In this document: piece after piece, positions 11,413-22,052 of the stretch
Layout: every line of letters begins with the position of its first letter
Numbering within the stretch: position 1 is the stretch's first letter
Source of the DNA: Aphrocallistes beatrix
Lineage: Eukaryota > Porifera > Hexactinellida > Sceptrulophora > Aphrocallistidae
Reading direction: 5' to 3'
Assembly: GCA_963281255.1 (NCBI GenBank)
Contig: OY725497.1
Span: 1,984,001-2,048,000 of the forward strand
DNA: 64,000 nucleotides
The notes under the pieces: model-generated
What the model saw: only the letters and a program-made list of their open reading frames with translations
Told to the model about the DNA's origin: nothing
Databases searched by the model: none
Program-made: the position numbers and the translations under genes

Positions 11413-11719
11413 CGAATTCACAGCCTAAGTAACTATAGCCTTTTCACGGTCTTTAACCATGGATTACTTCAAGTCTTATGTGCAAAATACAAACTGTATA
11501 GCATATCTATATTTTGCTGAAATTTAATGGAGTGTAATAAATATTAATAAAAAAGAGGAAAATTGTGATAGTTCTCTCTCTTACTACAAATTAACATGTA
11601 TACGAATCGTCCTTCATATTAATTAGGACCCAATCTCCCGTGGTTATGTTAGATGTTTTCTTGATTTATCATACTTCTTAGCTCCCGATTGGGTGCAAAC
11701 TTGGTTTTCTCGAGCAATT

Positions 11720-12470
11720 TCACTCATCTTGCCTCTTCTTTACAGTTGTTTCGAGATACTGACTGGATGACCCTGTAACCTTTGTTGGAGTATTACCAGT
11801 GCTAATGAGCATATCGATTGGCGCTCTCGGATGACGGCCAAACGCTAACATGTGTGGAGATAGTATTTTACTTGACGTGTTGTCCAGATTATCGCAGTAT
11901 AAAGTAATTTCTTGCAACAACGATGGCCAGGAACCCTTTTCTAGGTGGTGTTCGAGCATCAAGCAACGTATCACTTGGTTGACGAAGTCGACATGTCTTT
12001 CGGCATTCCATCGGACTCCGGATTTTGCGGTGTGATGTGACGTTTAGTACTCCCTAGGTCGTCGCACAGTTTGTGCACCGCTAACCCACCACATTCTTTC
12101 CCGGATCTGTGAGCATAATATTTGGTACTCTATCTCAACAATAGACCCATCCTTCCATGAATGCGTGAACGATGGATGTGGCGATCTGGTCTTTCAACGG
12201 GATTGATTCGTCGTAATGTGAAAATATACCAACTATGAGTAAGAAGTACCTGTAGCCGCCATTGCAGTGTCGTATTCAGCAGGTTAATAGTAAATTCTCT
12301 TCCGTTATCCGTCTGGTAGATGTGATATGCTCGCATACCTCAGCTGACTTCTTTTTAACCGCTCTCACCAGAATAAATTTGCTAAAGCAGTCCTGGTCAT
12401 CTGCAGTTCTAAGCCCATCTAACCCATCTTCTCTAAACTCCTCCATATCACCAGTTCCATGCTTTCCCAT
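11720..12470 (-). pseudogene. Gypsy-like integrase pseudogene
   Basis: Three minus-strand fragments in order give an rve integrase core. 12470-12276 has ADDQDCFSKFILVRAVKKKS, the region of the first catalytic Asp. 12336-12130 has YQTDNGREF, the second Asp, and RINPVERPDRHIHRS, the Glu helix (NPVER). 11974-11720 has the downstream motif LSPHMLAFGRHPRAPIDMLI, the usual (P)xxLxFGRxPRxPID of gypsy-type integrases. All three catalytic positions are still present, but frameshifts separate the pieces, so no full enzyme is made. No reverse transcriptase or protease is visible alongside, which fits a Ginger-like DNA transposon better than an LTR element, though a fragment of an LTR element is possible. 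Confidence 0.7.
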
Positions 12471-12775
12471 TGCCTGTCTTCCTCTCCGACTTGTTCGGCT
12501 GCTTCTTCAGGATGTATGCAAATTGGGAGTCCCAATTCACAATTAAATATGAAGGACAATTAGGAAGATTCATAGGCTTGGCATTTTCCGAAGACCAGGT
12601 TTTTCTTCACTGTACCGTCACCCTGGGGACTATCGAAGTGAAGTAGTATATCCTCGTCACAGAATGTCTCGCACAGATGAAGACTCTCGACAATTTCCAT
12701 TCATCATCTCTATGGAGAAACCTTTGCCATTCATCTTACATTTCCTTGGATCAATTATTCAACATTTCAAGGAAT

Positions 12776-13209
12776 ACAAGTCATTTCGCACCTAAACCAT
12801 TTCGTACTCTTTCCATTTCGTACTTAATTGCAATTTCGTACCTAACACAATTTCGTACCTAATACAATTTCGTACTCATCACAATTTCGTACCTAACACA
12901 ATTTCGTACCTAATACAATTTCGTACTCATTACAATTTCGTACCTAACACAATTTCGTATTTATAAAAACACAGTTTCGTATTTATAAAAACACAATTTC
13001 GTATTTATAAAAACACAATTTCGTATTTATGAAAACACAATTTCGTTTTTATAAAAACACAATTTCGTGTTTATAAAAACACAAATCTGAAAGTGTATTG
13101 AGTACGAAAGAGTATTGGGTACGAAAGTGTATTGGGTACGAAAGTGTATTGGGTACGAAAGTGTCATAATTAAGGTACGAAAGAGTGTTGGGTACGAAGT
13201 GACCGATAC
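12776..13209. repeat. Fold-back minisatellite
   Basis: The left part is a run of CAATTTCGTACCTAACA-type units of 16-20 bp that changes into ~22-bp units TTTATAAAAACACAATTTCG (12955-13085). The right part (13092-13200) is the reverse complement theme, GTGTATTGGGTACGAAA, repeated. The whole therefore forms a hairpin of tandem repeats. Open frames across it are repeat artefacts. Confidence 0.8.
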
Positions 13210-13494
13210 CCCATTTCAAGCACTTGAACGTAATTAGTGCCGTCATAATTGAAGCAGCAGTTGGCTACACTACACCTATTTGGCATACTGCCAAGAAAAA
13301 TGTACGTCTGGATGAATAAATTAGGAAGAATATGTATGAAATATTGTAAACAACGATACTTATCCTATATTATACACTGCATTTTATCGTAGTTAAATTG
13401 ATTTCAAACATTATGGTTTGTTTACAAAACTTGAAGTAATCCATGGTGAGGAAATTTCGTACCGTGAATAGGATATAGTTACGTAGGCTGTGTA

Positions 13495-13984
13495 ACGAAT
13501 TGATTGAAGAAACTGCCTGGCGCAGAAAGCTGATTTTTGGCATGTGGGAGTCTTATAGCAATGGCTCCACTATGTTCTGAGCACAGACAAAATGTCGACT
13601 GATTATGGAATTATGACGTCATTGTCACATTGTTTATAATTAGAAATTTCAGTTTTTCGATCATAACTCAGTCATTTTTAAGTGATAGAAGGCTGAAGTT
13701 TTAGTAGAATGTGTATATTAATATGACTCACATATGATGCAACTATGATCAAAAAATGATGACTCATCACTCTGTTATTACGTCATCATTACGCATAAAA
13801 ATTTTAAAAATTGGAAAATTTGATTTTTCTTGCGATATGGATTATAAAAGTAGGACCGACGTATTTAGGGATTTTATTTCCGTTATAATTGATCAAAGTG
13901 ACTCCAGACGCCCAAAGGGCGCCTCCGGTGGGTACAAAGTGTCCGACAGCCGTGCAGTGCAAGCAAGCGAAGCCCGCTTGTTGA
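13495..13984 (+). mobile_element. Non-autonomous Helitron, copy H1
   Basis: It starts with ACGAATTGATTGAAGAAACT and GGCATGTGGGAGTC, which match the 5' region of the full Helitron near 51738-51788. It ends in the hairpin-rich tail (GACGCCCAAAGGGCGCC, CAAGCAAGCGAAGCCCGCTTG), matching the Helitron 3' end. The middle contains TGATGACTCATCACTC and repeated TGACGTCAT-like motifs. Its true 5' tip was displaced by the integrase-bearing insertion. It is non-coding. Confidence 0.75.
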
Positions 13985-14008
13985 TATATAAACTTAATCG
14001 ATCTTTAA

Positions 14009-15223
14009 GGTTGGTGTTTCCCATGCGAAACTTGTTTTTTATTAAAAATGTGCCCGAATTGCTTTTTTATCATTTTTAGATCCTTATAGGGGTTCTAAAC
14101 AATAATCCCGATTTTTATAACTCCAGCCCCAATATTTCGCCACTTTGAGCCACTTGTATCACCAGGGGTCGCTCTAAAAACGACAAATTTTAAATGCGAA
14201 ATGTCCCACAGCTCTAACTTCTTTAAACAGTGCCAGATCATCTTTTTAATGCTGAATTCATGCTCAGCACTGGATTTCCAGCAATTTGATATATATATTG
14301 ACCATATTTGGAAACATTTTTGTTTGACCGTGCCTAGCAACGGCCAGGAATTTTTTAACATTCCTGACCGTTGCTAGGAAAAGGCAACCAAAAATATTTC
14401 CAAATATGGTCAATATATATATCAAATTGCTGGAAATTTAGTGCTGAGTACGAACTCAGTATTAAAATAACGACCTGGCATAGTCAAATAAAGTTATAGG
14501 TATGGGATTTCGGCGGAAACTATCGGACATGGTCATTTTTGGGCCCCCAGTGATAACTGTCAACTTTTTCACACTTTTGAAGGTGTCATGATGTGAAAAT
14601 ATTTGATATGTCATATTTTGAAGTTAAGTACTATTATAACTTGTTGATTGAGGATGTTTTGATGTTATATATCATCAGAATGCCGTAAACAAATGGAAAT
14701 CAAGCCTTTCCGACGAAAATTGCTTTGCAGCCTGTTTTTAGCACTTAAAAAAATCAATTTTACAAAGGAGGAATCTCTAGTTACAAAGGTCGTAGAGTTA
14801 AAAACTCGACGGTTTTAGAAAGATCTCGTCACGTAGAACAAAATGAGAGACAGATTTTTGATATTCTACTTTAGAAAAAAGTTAAAATATTTTTCCTTAC
14901 GAAAATCTGCCTCTAAATTTTGTGTAAACGAAATTTGAAAGAAAAAATTATTTGGGTTAAAATTGAAAATTATATTCCTATTATTTTCTTTATTCAACCA
15001 TTTTGTGTAAGAATAATTGAGTAAAAGAGGCATAATGCATTGAAGTTTCCTTGAATGTCCTCTATAAATTAGGTCATTTTGGAAAAAAAAAAATTTTCTC
15101 TTCCTTCTTGGGCTCCCGAAAAGTGTATTTTTGCAGATAACTCATCGAGAATAGTTTCCACAAAAAATTTCAGGTGAAAATAATGAAAACTTTTAAAGTT
15201 AGTTCTGGAAGGAAACACCAACC
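14009..15223. mobile_element. TTAA-II element, copy 1
   Basis: The left end is GGTTGGTGTTTCCC after TTAA (14005-14008); the right end is GGAAACACCAACC before TTAA (15224-15227). Length is 1215 bp and there is no transposase. The region 14260-14450 is a long palindrome around CCTAGCAACGGCCAGGAA / TTCCTGACCGTTGCTAGG, conserved in every copy of the family. It lies between two Helitron copies. Confidence 0.85.
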
Positions 15224-15235
15224 TTAATAGTAAGG

Positions 15236-15755
15236 ATATAGTATATCTGTAACGAATTGATTGAAAAAAATGCCACCCACAGAAGGCTAATTTTTGACAT
15301 GTGGGAGTCTTTTGACTATAGCTTCATTAATTTTAGACCTCAGACGAAAAGTCGACTCATCCTGGATTTATGACGGCATTTTCACCTTTTTCATAATTAG
15401 AAATTTTAGTTTTTCCACTATAACTCAGGTAATTTAAATAATAGATCGTTGAATTTTTATAGAACGCGTATATTAATATCCTTCACATGTGTTGCAGCTA
15501 TCACTATAAAATGTTTACTCATCACTCTGTCATGACGTCATCATTACGCATCAGAAATTGAAAAATTGACAAATTTGATGCTTTTTAGAGTGATATCGAT
15601 TTCAACAGTATATTATAGACAGATATATTTAGAGATGTTATCTATAATTAATAATTAATCAATGTGGGCCCAGGCACCCCAAATGGTGACTCCGGCGTAC
15701 ACTTTGTATCCGCCATGCCCGCAGCGGAAGCAAGCGAAGTGCGCTTGTATTTCGT
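15236..15755 (+). mobile_element. Non-autonomous Helitron, copy H2
   Basis: CGAATTGATTGAAAAAAATG at the 5' side and GCGGAAGCAAGCGAAGTGCG then CTTGTAT at the 3' side match H1 and the full Helitron. The internal segment with CATCACTCTGTCATGACGTC is shared by all copies. Confidence 0.75.
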
Positions 15756-16400
15756 AAAACTTGTTGTTAGTTAATGGAATTTTATCTTAAAATGCGAGAA
15801 ACATTTGCTACAATAAAAATTAAAATCAAAATCAAAATCAAGTCACAAAATCAGAATATACCATTAACATGCATTATACTATATAGTACACTAAGCGATG
15901 AGGTAATCAAAGATAAAACTATGGAGACGACAACTTATTTTTATTAAATAATGTAAATTTATGAAGAAAACTTTGGACTTTAAGATACTATAACAGGAGC
16001 TTAGGAAGCTAATTTCTATTGGTACGATGGATATTTTGACATTGTTGGACTTGAAGAATAACATTGTAAAGTATTATAAAAATTGGTCAACTATATCGAG
16101 ATTTCTCATTATCCATTTGAGATATACTGTTTTCATGCAAATTTCAATTGCAATAATCAGCCTAATAGAAGTTCAGTCCCCAAAAATTGTAGGTTGAACG
16201 TATAATATGTATTCACAAAGACGTATTAAAAAACTTTGCACTGAGTAACTGACTTACCACAGTCAAGAAACCTGAAATTTAGATTTTGGATAAGAGACCA
16301 GAGCAAACACAAGTACAACTGAAGTACAAGGTTCCATTTACGTAAGTATTTCTTTTGATTGATACCTCGTGACAATTGAAAACAGTCGGTGTCAGGTTTC
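15756..16400. other. AT-rich spacer with short A-rich tract
   Basis: An A-rich tract of repeated AAAATC lies at 15812-15842. The rest (15843-16400) matches no family I recognise in this window and has no convincing ORF. It may be unique host DNA. Confidence 0.4.
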
Positions 16401-16406
16401 ATGGCA

Positions 16407-16543
16407 GGGAGTCTTTCCTAGCCTTTTGCCTTGTGGATCTCTATAAGGCGAAAGGCTAAAATTTGGTCCGACAACAGCCGGACAGCGTGCAACTCCGAGC
16501 AAAATATTGGTCCGGCAGCTGCCGGACCTGTTCCTACGCCCCT
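16407..16543. repeat. GC-rich MITE-like segment (GGTCCG hairpins)
   Basis: It is bounded by CAGGGAGTCTTTCC and TGTTCCTACGCCCCTG and contains GGTCCGACAACAGCCGGAC and GGTCCGGCAGCTGCCGGACC palindromes. The same GGTCCGGC theme occurs in the small insertion at 22087-22254. Open frames here are compositional. Confidence 0.4.
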
Positions 16544-16895
16544 GTATAACACATAAACACGTGAGCATAGACAATAGGTTATAATATATTTTGAACATTC
16601 CACCCTATTTATCATTTAGAAAATTGATAATACATTTAGGTAAAGTGATCAGGAAAATATAATCAATTTAAGGAAGGGGGACTCTAAATAATAAGTGTTC
16701 GATCATAAAAGATTGTTGAAACTAGATAGACTACTTTCTAACCAAAAAGGAATTGAAAGCTCACATTTGATAAATTTTCATAAGACTACTATAGGGTAAG
16801 ATTTGGGTGAAATATTAGGAGATTTTCAAGTGGGGATCATAGCTAGACTCAATAGCAGCTGCAGCTGTAGAGCTAGTAGATCTTTCTGTCATGAT

Positions 16896-17338
16896 CATAG
16901 GCGTCGGGCCCACCCTGCCATCCGGCATGGGCCGGGCGGCCCTAAGGGGCTGCCCGGCACTACCCGGCCCATGCCCGGCTCTACCCGTACTATGCCCGGT
17001 TCTACCCGGCATCGTTGGTTATGGGCCTACCTGGCTGGGTACAAGCTTCCCGATACATTCCCAAAGTCCTAGAACCGTGTATCATGCAGTTTAACTGCGC
17101 AACAAGCGAGCAGGTAGCTCAGTAGGGAGTTTCCCGTCTTGGGATACCACTATCGCAATACAGTCGAGTAGATTATGATAATAGTCGATTTCTATAGAGT
17201 TTTAGTTATGTTAGTGAAATGTGAGTGTGATATTTATTTATGCCGTGAATGTAGCGGCCCAGGAATCGATTGGGCCGACCCCAGAGCCTTCGGGCCGGGC
17301 GGCCCAAAGGACCGGCGGGCCCATTTCCGACGCCTATG
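16896..17338. mobile_element. hAT-type MITE with GC-rich interior, 8-bp duplication
   Basis: The ends CATAGGCGTCGG and CCGACGCCTATG are exact inverted repeats, flanked by GTCATGAT on both sides (16888-16895 and 17339-17346). The interior has repeated CCCGGC/GCCCGG blocks, strongly GC-rich compared with the surroundings. The tip CATAGGCG is shared with the element at 30221-32283. Confidence 0.85.
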
Positions 17339-17479
17339 GTCATGATAAAACTCTGTCATGATAAATCTGTCATGTTAAATATTTCTGTCATGATTAAACG
17401 AAAAGAAATATCGAAAATTAAAGCTAAAAGAATATTTAACTACCTCTGGAGGTTACTTAAAATTGTTATTTGAGTTTAA

Positions 17480-17655
17480 ACTTAAGCACATACTTAAATC
17501 TAAGTGAGTACCAATCTTGGCAAAAACAAGTGAAGATCAGAACTCGTGCTTAACTTGGTTACTTAAAGTTAGTACTTAAGTTCGAACTTAACTTGATCTT
17601 AGTGAGTACCATTTTAAGTCTTAACTTAAAATGTCAATGAATACGGCCCCTGTAT
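17480..17655. repeat. Harbinger-like terminal repeat fragment
   Basis: The segment has alternating CTTAAGT / ACTTAAG motifs, TGATCTTAGTGAGTACC, and an outer end GTCAATGAATACGGCCCCTG. This layout matches PIF/Harbinger MITE ends and resembles the relic at 5548. Boundaries are uncertain. Confidence 0.35.
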
Positions 17656-17789
17656 CTTATGTAAGGGTCCTTAAAAGGAGGGAATTTCGAGGATATGGGT
17701 GAAATTCTTTTACCAAAATGGCTGTAACCATCTAACTCTACAGACTAAAATGCATGATTCGTTATGATGACCAAACACAGAATTTGGAT

Positions 17790-18325
17790 TCTCAAATCTT
17801 GATATAAATTGAATTGTGTTTTGTGTTGGAAACGCTTCCAATAGTTCCATAGAGCCTTTTCAGCTTAAGGAATACCTTGAGAAGATTCAACCTGAGAACA
17901 AAGAAAAATGCCGCAAATTCTTTGAAACAAAATTTGAAAGCTTGAATAGAATAAAACTAGCTCCAGTGGAATTTTTCAGAAGACATCCTGATCCAAAGCT
18001 ATTCTCCACCCATCATGTGTCATTGCAAATCAATTTGCAAAAAGAGAATAAAATCATAATATATCATGATATTGGGAAGACCATGATAAAGCCGTGCTTA
18101 TTAGAATATGTGCATATTTTGATCGACAAAGAACCCTACTTCAAGATAAGAGCGGTGTCTTTGTAAAAAGATACTGTCGCATCACGATATGTGATATGGC
18201 TGATAATATTAAGAGTCAAGTTCTGTTGAAAATCACTTCATGGCCATAGGTCTATTAAACTGGATGAGTCGAATGACTTTGTCTTAGCTTGTCCAAAATG
18301 GGCATTTGAGAAGCCTTTTGCCTGT
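17790..18325 (+). pseudogene. BED-finger hAT transposase pseudogene (N-terminal part)
   Basis: The frame from 17816 aligns by eye with the N-terminus of BED/ZBED5-SCAND3-like hAT proteins. FCVGNASNSSIEPFQLKEYL corresponds to the zinc-finger stretch CxxC...SNxSMKPxKLKxHL, followed by KIQPENKEKCRKFFETKFES and IGKTMIKPCLLEYVHIL. It ends at a stop at 18166. A frameshifted continuation, CDMADNIKSQVLLKI, is visible near 18190-18230, and KLDESNDF near 18260 fits the Asp motif (xLDESTD). The family's first finger Cys context is altered (CVGN). The rest of the transposase is absent, so this is a dead fragment. Confidence 0.65.
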
Positions 18326-18479
18326 AATACCAAAATTTCAGCATTCTTCTGATTTAAATTGGTGTTTTTGGAGGACATTCCGAATGCTCGGAGAGAGAAG
18401 ATTCCATTCAACAGACTAAAGTGAATGCTAAAGTGAATGCACGATCACCCAAAGTTTTGGAAGATTTGATAGAGGATGT

Positions 18480-19210
18480 TTAAGGAGGATGGCATTGGAT
18501 GATCATAGAGTGCGATTGGATATTTTAACCTGTATGAGCTAGATGATATAGTCAGGAGCAAGAGAATGGATGGCTTTGTAAATTATAAGGATAATTTTGA
18601 AAAAGATTCGAAAGGCAGCCAGTGGAGGTTGATAAGAAGAGGAAATGACGAGATGGCACGGGAGACATTGTAGAAAAGTCGAGCTAAGAGGGATGGGAGG
18701 TAACCATACAAGAGGTTGTTACACTAATCAAGACAAGATGTGATAAGAGAATTAACAAGAGTTTCACAGACTTCCCAGAGAGATACTTTCTAATACGCCG
18801 GATTGACATTGAGAGGGTGTTGTCGAGCCAAGTTCCAAGATTCCATACTTCTTTGGAGGAAGAGATTCTCCACTCACCACAACAGAGATGCTATCAGTTT
18901 GAACCTTAGATAGTTGTTGATGAGTCCCTATTATAAAGAACTCAGTATTGGTATCATTGATAAGCAACTTGTTGGTGAGGAGCAGGAACGTATCGCAGGA
19001 TGCAAGATTGGATGGCAGAGAAAGCAGATTCTTCAGAAGAGATGGAACCAGGTTTAAGATAGATAGACATATTGTTGGCATAGTAATGCATGTCGGGGAG
19101 GTGGGATCTAATAAGGTCGAAAAGAGGAATGGTATAGAGACTAAAGAGAAGCGGATCAAGACAAGAACCCTGAAGAACTCCGTGTTCAACTGGGATATTG
19201 GAGGAATCAA
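18480..19210 (-). pseudogene. Non-LTR retrotransposon reverse transcriptase fragment
   Basis: Read on the minus strand in shifting frames this gives the second half of a LINE reverse transcriptase: LQGSCLDPLLFSLYTIPLFD (usual VPQGSVLGPLLFSLY), then YANNMSIYL in place of the catalytic YADDTQLYL (about 19065-19090), then NDTNTEFFIIGTHQQLSKV, and further on CNNLLYGYLPSLLARL and INLHWLPF. These are hallmarks of CR1/Rex/L2-like LINEs. Both catalytic Asp of YADD are changed to Asn and several frameshifts exist, so it is inactive. No endonuclease domain or poly(A) tail was seen. Confidence 0.75.
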
Positions 19211-19457
19211 CCCTTTATCGAAACGAATTGACTCCTACCAGAAAGGTAAGATTCGAACCAAGATTGGGAAGAGTCACAAATACATCGGCAATGCAGGAAT
19301 GTGAAAACATTCAATTCTCTAATTTACACATATAATGGCCTTGTTACCGTTTTAATTTCCCTTAACATATGAATCTCACTTTGTTTCTCTTAGCACATGA
19401 ATCGCATAAAAGATGAAATATCGGATTCGATAAAAATATCTCAAGATATAAGCATAG
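19211..19457. other. Spacer between RT fragment and palindromic element
   Basis: No feature was recognised. The end (19453-19457, CATAG) serves as the target duplication of the next element. Confidence 0.4.
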
Positions 19458-20530
19458 CCATAGCCTACTGTATATAAGGCCTGACAGTAACTTGCGGATT
19501 TGGGACTAGGGATGCGGTAGAAGCCGGTTGAATTAATACATGAGTTGCCTTAAATCATTAACCAAGCACAATAGACCTTAGGAATGTATTACCAGCATAT
19601 ATAAATATGGTGTTGAAGTGCCCATATCCGTTGTTAAAATTTAGATTAGTCATCATATGATTGCGCAATAAGTTATATTTGTGACAAATTTAGCGATTTT
19701 CAGAGGCCGTTTAAGGGCACTTCTAAGTGTTTCTATTATAATTTTTTTCGCATAGAACTGAGATGTGAATTGGTTAATATGGAAAATTTTGAATTTTTCC
19801 ACGGAATGTTGCTACATTCCAGTGTTGCTATGGAAACGTTTATTGGTCAGTTGGGGTTATATCTTGAAAACCGCAAGAGCTAGACATTCAAATGTAATTC
19901 CATTTGATAGCGAATAGACTACTTCCTATTAAGCGATAATATAATTTATTCGTATAAATTCAATGGTTCACGAGTCATTAGACAATTTATCATATTGGCC
20001 ACGTTTGGTAATTTGTCGAATATCTCGTAAACCATTGAATTTAGACGAATAAATTATATTATCACTTAATAGGAAATAGTCTATTCGCTATCAAATGGAA
20101 TTAGATTTGAATGTCTAGCTCTTGCGGTTTTCAAGATATAACCCTAACTGACCAATACACGTTTCCATAGCAACACTGGAATGTAGCAACATTCCGTGGA
20201 AAAATTCAAAATTTTCCATATTAACCCATTCACATCTCAGTTCTATGCGAAAAAAATTATAATAAAAACACTTAGAAGTGCCCTTAAACGGCCTCTGAAA
20301 ATCACTAAATTTGTCACAAATATAACCTATTGCGCAATCATATGATGTCTAATCTAAATTTTAACAACGGATATGGGCACTTCAACACCATATTTATATA
20401 TGCTGGTAATACATTCCTAAGGTCTATTGTGCTTGGTTAATGATTTAAGGCAACTCATGTATTAATTCAACCGGCTTCTACCGCATCCCTAGTCCAGTTA
20501 CTGTCAGGCCTTATATACAGTAGGCTATGG
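19458..20530. mobile_element. CCATAGCC-family palindromic element A1
   Basis: The element is almost entirely two inverted arms of about 520 bp, from CCATAGCCTACTGTATATAA to its mirror TTATATACAGTAGGCTATGG. CATAG is duplicated on both sides (19453-19457 and 20531-20535), a 5-bp target duplication. It is non-coding. The centre lies near 20000 between two TAATATAATTTATTCGT arms. It sits exactly at the left end of element B'. Confidence 0.9.
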
Positions 20531-20648
20531 CATAGCCTACTCTATATAAGGCCTGCCATCTACTTTGACAATCAGGACTAGGGATGCACTGGAGAACGAT
20601 TATTATAATGAACCACAGCTTTTAATGATGATTTTATCACTAGCTTAA

Positions 20649-20837
20649 TCAATTAGAATACATTATGTGAAGTTGTTTCCCCACATATTCTCTATCACAA
20701 ATATTTACCCTAGCCTCCATAATCCTTCTCTGCAGCAGATCACTTTTTATTTTAAGATGCAAAAACTCAGAAGAGATAGTTGACCGACGTTTCGATTCCC
20801 GTTCTCCATCCAAAGGATCCTGTTGAAGGGGATACAT
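20649..20837 (-). pseudogene. C-terminal coding remnant of element B', unknown protein
   Basis: A 62-codon minus-strand frame ends ...DREYVGKQLHIMYSN. The core SEFLHLK..SDLL.RRIMEA and NICDREY is conserved in the second copy (about 31945-32040, plus strand), so it was probably coding in the parent element. The helical, charged character resembles the C-termini of Myb/SANT-like accessory transposon proteins, but I do not recognise the family. A ~30-bp triplication with GGACACCATGA (20880-20950) interrupts the upstream frame. Confidence 0.4.
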
Positions 20838-22052
20838 ATAAAACCAAAAGTGGGGACTGGAGCTAAACCATATTGCCTTTCATGGTGTCCTTCATTGTTC
20901 GTCATGGTGTCCTCAATTATTCATCATGGTGTCCTCAATTATTCATTAATTGTTCGTCGGTATCTAAAATAAACGGATCCGATCTCTGGAGGAAAAAGAA
21001 GAATCATAGCCTACTGTATATAAGGCCTCACAGTAACTTGCGGATTTGGGACTAGGGATGCGGTAGAAGATGGTTGAACTAATACATGAGCTGCCTTAAA
21101 TCATTAACAAAGCACAATAGAGCTTAGGAATGTATTACCAGCATATATAAATATGGTGTCAAAGTACCCATATCCGTTGTTAAAATTTAGATTAGTCACC
21201 ATATGGTTGCGCAATAGGTTATATTTGTGAGGCCATTTAGGGGCACTTCTAAGTGTTTTTATTATAAAATTTTTCCCATCGAACTGAGATGTGAGTGAGT
21301 TAATACGAAAAATTTGGAATTTTTTCATGGAATGTTCTTACATTCCAGTGTTGCTATGGAAACGTGTTTTGGTCAGTTGGGGCTATATCTGGAAAACAGC
21401 GATAGCTATACATTCAAATGTAATTCCATTTGATAGCGAATATACTGCTTCCTATTAAGCGATAATATAATTTCGACCTCTAAATTCAATGGTTTACGAG
21501 TATTCGACAAATTACTAAATGTGACCAATAAGATATATTGTCGAATATCTCGCAAACCATTGAATTTAGAGGTCGAAATTTTATTATCGCTTAATAGGAA
21601 GCAGTGTATTCGCTATCAAATGGAATTACATTTGAATGTGTAGCTATCGCAGTTTTCAAGATATAACCCCAACTGACCAAAACACGTTTCCATAGCAACA
21701 CTGGAATGTAGCAACATTCCATGAAAAAATTCCAAATTTTTCGTATTAACTCATTCACATCTCAATTCGATGCGAAAAAATTTATAATAAAAACACTTAG
21801 AAGTGCCCCTAAACGGCCTCTGAAAATCACCATATTTGTCACAAATATAACCAATTGCGCAACCATATGGTGACTAATCAAAATTTTCCACAACGGATAT
21901 GGGTGCTTTGACTCCATATTTATATATGCTGGTAATACATTCCTAAGCTCTATTGTGCTTTGTTAATGATTTAAGGCAGCTCATGAAATAGTTCAACCAT
22001 CTTCTACCGCATCCCAAGTCCCAATCCGCAAGTTACTGTGAGGCCTTATATA

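Larger units (their letters stand above)
11419..13494 (-). mobile_element. Integrase-bearing element with terminal inverted repeats
   Basis: The left end is CACAGCCTAAGTAACTATAG; the right end, reversed, is CACAGCCTACGTAACTATAT, and the similarity continues for about 50 bases to the CCATGGATTACTTCAAG stretch. ACGAATT occurs on both sides (11412-11418 and 13495-13501), matching a duplication of the Helitron 5' sequence TACGAATTGATTGAAG, though the right side carries two extra bases (TA). Terminal inverted repeats plus a gypsy-like integrase is the architecture of Ginger DNA transposons; an LTR element would carry direct repeats. Internal coding is decayed and a fold-back minisatellite occupies 12776-13209. 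Confidence 0.6.

Noticed and set aside
13049-13246. Frame with repeated FVPNTLSY-type units
   Set aside because: It is a translation of the fold-back minisatellite; neighbouring frames are equally repetitive.
16803-17094. Overlapping open frames rich in Gly, Pro and Arg
   Set aside because: They lie in the GC-rich interior of a hAT-type MITE, where stop codons are rare by composition alone.
17108-17165. tRNA-like stretch with an A-box-like TAGCTCAGTAGGGAGT
   Set aside because: No matching B box (GGTTCGANTCC) follows at the right distance and no cloverleaf could be drawn. It might be a tRNA-derived SINE trace, but I cannot support it.
18948-19304. 118-codon plus-strand frame
   Set aside because: It overlaps, on the opposite strand, a clear reverse-transcriptase relic with recognisable motifs, so it is a shadow.
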